8,177 nt of DNA. It comes from Sulfurovum sp. GTDB taxonomy: Bacteria; Campylobacterota; Campylobacteria; Campylobacterales; Sulfurovaceae. A program made the position numbers and the translations under genes. The stretch covers positions 1 through 8,177 of the forward strand of contig JALSPX010000227.1 of NCBI GenBank assembly GCA_026985755.1. Reading direction: 5' to 3'. Under the pieces are notes generated by a model. The model made no database searches. It was given only the letters and a program-made list of their open reading frames with translations, and was not told where the DNA came from. Within the stretch, counting starts at the first letter, position 1, and every line of letters begins with the position of its first letter. Positions 7,239-8,177 of the stretch are shown piece by piece.

Positions 7239-7245
7239 CTCCTTT
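7239..7245 (-). promoter_or_regulatory. Ribosome binding site of the integrase remnant
   Basis: AAAGGAG on the - strand sits six bases before the GTG at 7232. This near-perfect Shine-Dalgarno decides for the GTG start, giving the usual IntI N-terminus. The open frame could otherwise be extended to an ATG at 7337, but its first 35 residues have no IntI likeness. It is the best ribosome binding site close upstream of dinB as well. Confidence 0.75.
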
Positions 7246-7256
7246 ATGTTTAAGTG

Positions 7257-7305
7257 ACAAAATGTGCTTTTATTGTTTAAATCGACAAATAAATGTACAA
7301 AATGT
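7257..7305. repeat. Direct repeat ACAAAATGT, two copies
   Basis: The nine-base word ACAAAATGT lies at 7257-7265 and 7297-7305, both followed two bases later by C. Both copies are 25-75 bases upstream of the integrase GTG start. IntI-binding direct repeats are known at some attI sites, and a regulator's operator is another option. In AT-rich DNA a nine-base repeat could be chance. Confidence 0.35.
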
Positions 7306-7395
7306 TCAAATATCGCCAAATAACCTATTAAAAACACATATAATACTTAAGAATGGTAACTAATTTTTTTTCATATTCATTAAAAGTATTGCATA

Positions 7396-7425
7396 TTGAC
7401 ATATTTTTAACAATTAACATGTATT
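7396..7425 (+). promoter_or_regulatory. Possible outward promoter, TTGACA-N18-TGTATT
   Basis: A perfect -35 box TTGACA (7396-7401) is followed after 18 bases by TGTATT (7420-7425), which matches four of six positions of TATAAT. It faces away from the integrase remnant, the direction in which an integron cassette promoter reads. No + strand gene follows; it would now read antisense into the RAYT gene. The weak -10 keeps confidence low. Confidence 0.25.
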
Positions 7426-7473
7426 TTAAGTGTTTACCCAAATCCGTAAATAGCCCAAACCAAACACCTTCCT

Positions 7474-7498
7474 CGTTCCCACGTTGCACGTGGTAACG
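7474..7498 (+). repeat. REP-like palindrome, left copy
   Basis: CGTTCCCACG (7474-7483) pairs with CGTGGTAACG (7489-7498) with a single mismatch (C7478 against T7494) around a five-base TTGCA loop. It begins 20 bases beyond the RAYT stop codon. The word TCGTTCCCAC followed by a GTGGGAAYGC-type arm is, as I recall, a widespread RAYT-linked repeat in proteobacteria. No T tract follows on the - strand, so it is not an ordinary terminator for the RAYT gene. Confidence 0.75.
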
Positions 7499-7517
7499 CA
7501 CACTCCAACCCAAAAAA

Positions 7518-8051
7518 CTACCAAAAACGCTCCACCTTCAACAAACTATCAACACCTTCATAATCTCTAGCACTAGAGTATCGCCAATGTTTAGCTTCAT
7601 CTACATAACCACGTTTTACAGGGTTGTGATGGATATATTTAATCTTACTTATCATCATGACATCTGTTTGCATGAGTTTTGGTTGTAAACCCTCTTGCCA
7701 TACCTGATAAGTTCTGTCAGATTTGTGAGCTTTTTTATAAAATGCCAATTGTTCCAGTATAGTTTTTACATTTTCTTTTTCTAAAAGCTTGATGAGTTGT
7801 CTAGCTGTATGTCTTTTGAACTTTGCCATAGATTGAGCTATGTCGTCACTCTGGGTTACGATGTGGATATGATTTTCAAGTATCACATACGCATAGAGTT
7901 TTAAGTTATCTGTGTGCTGTAAGTATGTAAAGCTTTCAAGTAGTATCTCTACACTCTCTTTTCTTGTAAAAAGAGGTATCCAATTGAGTACTGTACAGGT
8001 GATAAAATGTGGATGTGTCGGTTCGTATATTTTGTACCTGCTTCTACCCAT
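7518..8051 (-). CDS. REP-associated tyrosine transposase (RAYT, Y1/HUH)
   Basis: A 177-residue single-strand DNA nuclease of the Y1_Tnp (IS200/TnpA_REP-like) family. The N-terminus GRSRYKIYEPTHPHFITCTV is typical, and the HUH metal-binding motif is H61-I62-H63 in ENHIHIV. Near the C-terminus KIKYIHHNPVKRGYV (136-150) holds the likely nucleophile region with Y139, and YSSARDY (158-164) is the usual closing signature. No frameshift or truncation is seen, so it is probably functional. The start is ATG 8051, with AAAAGGA (8065-8059) seven bases upstream. Family members cut and rejoin REP palindromes like those on both sides of this gene. It lies 285 bases upstream of the integrase remnant on the same strand, beside the former integron attachment region, and may have entered there. 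It is not an integron cassette gene in any visible way, since no attC site is seen. Confidence 0.92.
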   Translation of the reverse strand: MGRSRYKIYEPTHPHFITCTVLNWIPLFTRKESVEILLESFTYLQHTDNLKLYAYVILENHIHIVTQSDDIAQSMAKFKRHTARQLIKLLEKENVKTILEQLAFYKKAHKSDRTYQVWQEGLQPKLMQTDVMMISKIKYIHHNPVKRGYVDEAKHWRYSSARDYEGVDSLLKVERFW

Positions 8052-8071
8052 TGTTTTATCCTTTTTCTTGT

Positions 8072-8077
8072 ATTATA
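8072..8077 (-). promoter_or_regulatory. -10 box of the RAYT gene
   Basis: TATAAT on the - strand (8077-8072) puts the transcription start near 8065, just ahead of the AAAAGGA ribosome binding site, leaving a very short leader. A TTTACA at 8102-8097 lies 19 bases upstream and could be a poor -35 box. Confidence 0.5.
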
Positions 8078-8141
8078 GATAATAAAAACATTGGAGTGTA
8101 AAAATATGTCATATTGTCATATAATTTATAGTTGCGATATG

Positions 8142-8167
8142 CATTCCCACTGAGGACAGTGGGAACG
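8142..8167 (-). repeat. REP-like palindrome, right copy
   Basis: TTCCCACTG (8144-8152) and CAGTGGGAA (8157-8165) form a perfect nine-base stem around an AGGA loop. The pairing resumes with C8142-G8167 after one mismatch. Read on the - strand it is CGTTCCCACTG, loop, CAGTGGGAATG, matching the left copy in its conserved words but in opposite orientation. It lies about 90 bases upstream of the RAYT start, close to the end of the window. Confidence 0.8.
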
Positions 8168-8177
8168 AGAAGAATAG

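Larger units (their letters stand above)
7246..7467. other. Gene-free AT-rich region at the former attI side of the integron
   Basis: No credible coding frame is seen in these ~220 bases. In an integron the recombination site attI and the promoter for the cassettes lie beside the 5' end of intI, which is here. ACAAAATGT occurs twice in direct orientation (7257-7265 and 7297-7305, starts 40 bases apart), with a looser ACAAAT at 7285. A TTGACA box on the + strand (7396-7401) points away from the remnant. I searched by eye for the integron core site GTTRRRY and its complement and found none, so neither attI nor attC can be placed. The integrase promoter should be here too, but no clear -35/-10 pair stands out. 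Confidence 0.4.
7468..8174 (-). mobile_element. REP-RAYT-REP unit
   Basis: A Y1-transposase gene is bracketed by two related palindromic repeats in opposite orientation, the standard layout of a RAYT locus. The related sequence exceeds the stems. On both sides the unit reads CTTC(C)TCGTTCCCAC, then loop, GTGG(G/T)AA(C/T)GCAYAY and a final CAAC, about 45 bases at 7468-7509 and, on the other strand, 8174-8131. RAYTs are domesticated relatives of IS200/IS605 transposases that disperse REP sequences. They are usually single-copy and not mobile as a unit. Exact outer ends cannot be set because the window stops just after the right repeat. Confidence 0.7.

Noticed and set aside
7233..7337. Upstream extension of the integrase remnant to ATG 7337
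   Set aside because: The extra 35 residues have no IntI likeness, and the strong AAAGGAG sits directly before the internal GTG at 7232.
7246..7345. LexA/SOS box upstream of the integrase remnant and dinB
   Set aside because: No CTG-N10-CAG pair was seen. GAAC...GTAC at 7308-7296 has the wrong spacing and half-site for the Gram-positive type. Many Campylobacterota also lack LexA as far as I recall.
7328..7513. 61-residue open frame on the - strand through the left REP palindrome
   Set aside because: It simply translates the palindrome and AT-rich flank, has no ribosome binding site or family likeness, and ends in low-complexity sequence.
7246..7517. attI or attC integron recombination sites
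   Set aside because: No GTTRRRY core site or its complement was found by eye, and no imperfect attC-type fold with R and L boxes. The palindrome at 7474-7498 fits a REP, not an attC.

Overview
The window looks like chromosomal DNA of a Campylobacterota (Epsilonproteobacteria) member, most likely a Sulfurovum- or Sulfurimonas-type sulfur/hydrogen oxidiser. This is inferred from the AT-rich composition, the style of the valyl-tRNA synthetase, the Sel1-repeat gene behind it, and promoters with a good -10 box and no clear -35 box. No database was searched, so the genus is a guess.

Left part (1-3424, + strand): a short AT-rich upstream region with a promoter, then valS (valyl-tRNA synthetase, complete). 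It overlaps by one base (TAATG) a small Sel1-repeat protein gene. A possible intrinsic terminator lies inside the last codons of that second gene. The convergent neighbour begins only 8 bases further on.

Middle part (3433-7034, - strand): a membrane-bound PAS-GGDEF-EAL protein for cyclic-di-GMP turnover, visibly more AT-rich than valS. Upstream of it on the same strand is a Y-family DNA polymerase (DinB/Pol IV type) with an unusual insertion in its N-terminal half.

Right part (7038-8177, - strand) is the accessory region. Three bases upstream of dinB lies the wreck of an integron integrase. The N-terminal ~44 residues of IntI are joined in frame to the last ~13 residues, and the whole catalytic middle is missing. 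It keeps a strong ribosome binding site and a GTG start, whereas dinB has none of its own, so the remnant may now serve as a translated leader for dinB. Next to it, where the integron's recombination site and cassettes would be expected, there is ~240 bp of AT-rich DNA with short direct repeats. Beyond that is a RAYT (REP-associated Y1/HUH transposase) gene flanked by two related palindromes in opposite orientation.

The most interesting reading is a dead chromosomal integron next to a DNA polymerase gene, with a RAYT/REP unit occupying the former cassette side. No CRISPR array, tRNA or rRNA was seen.
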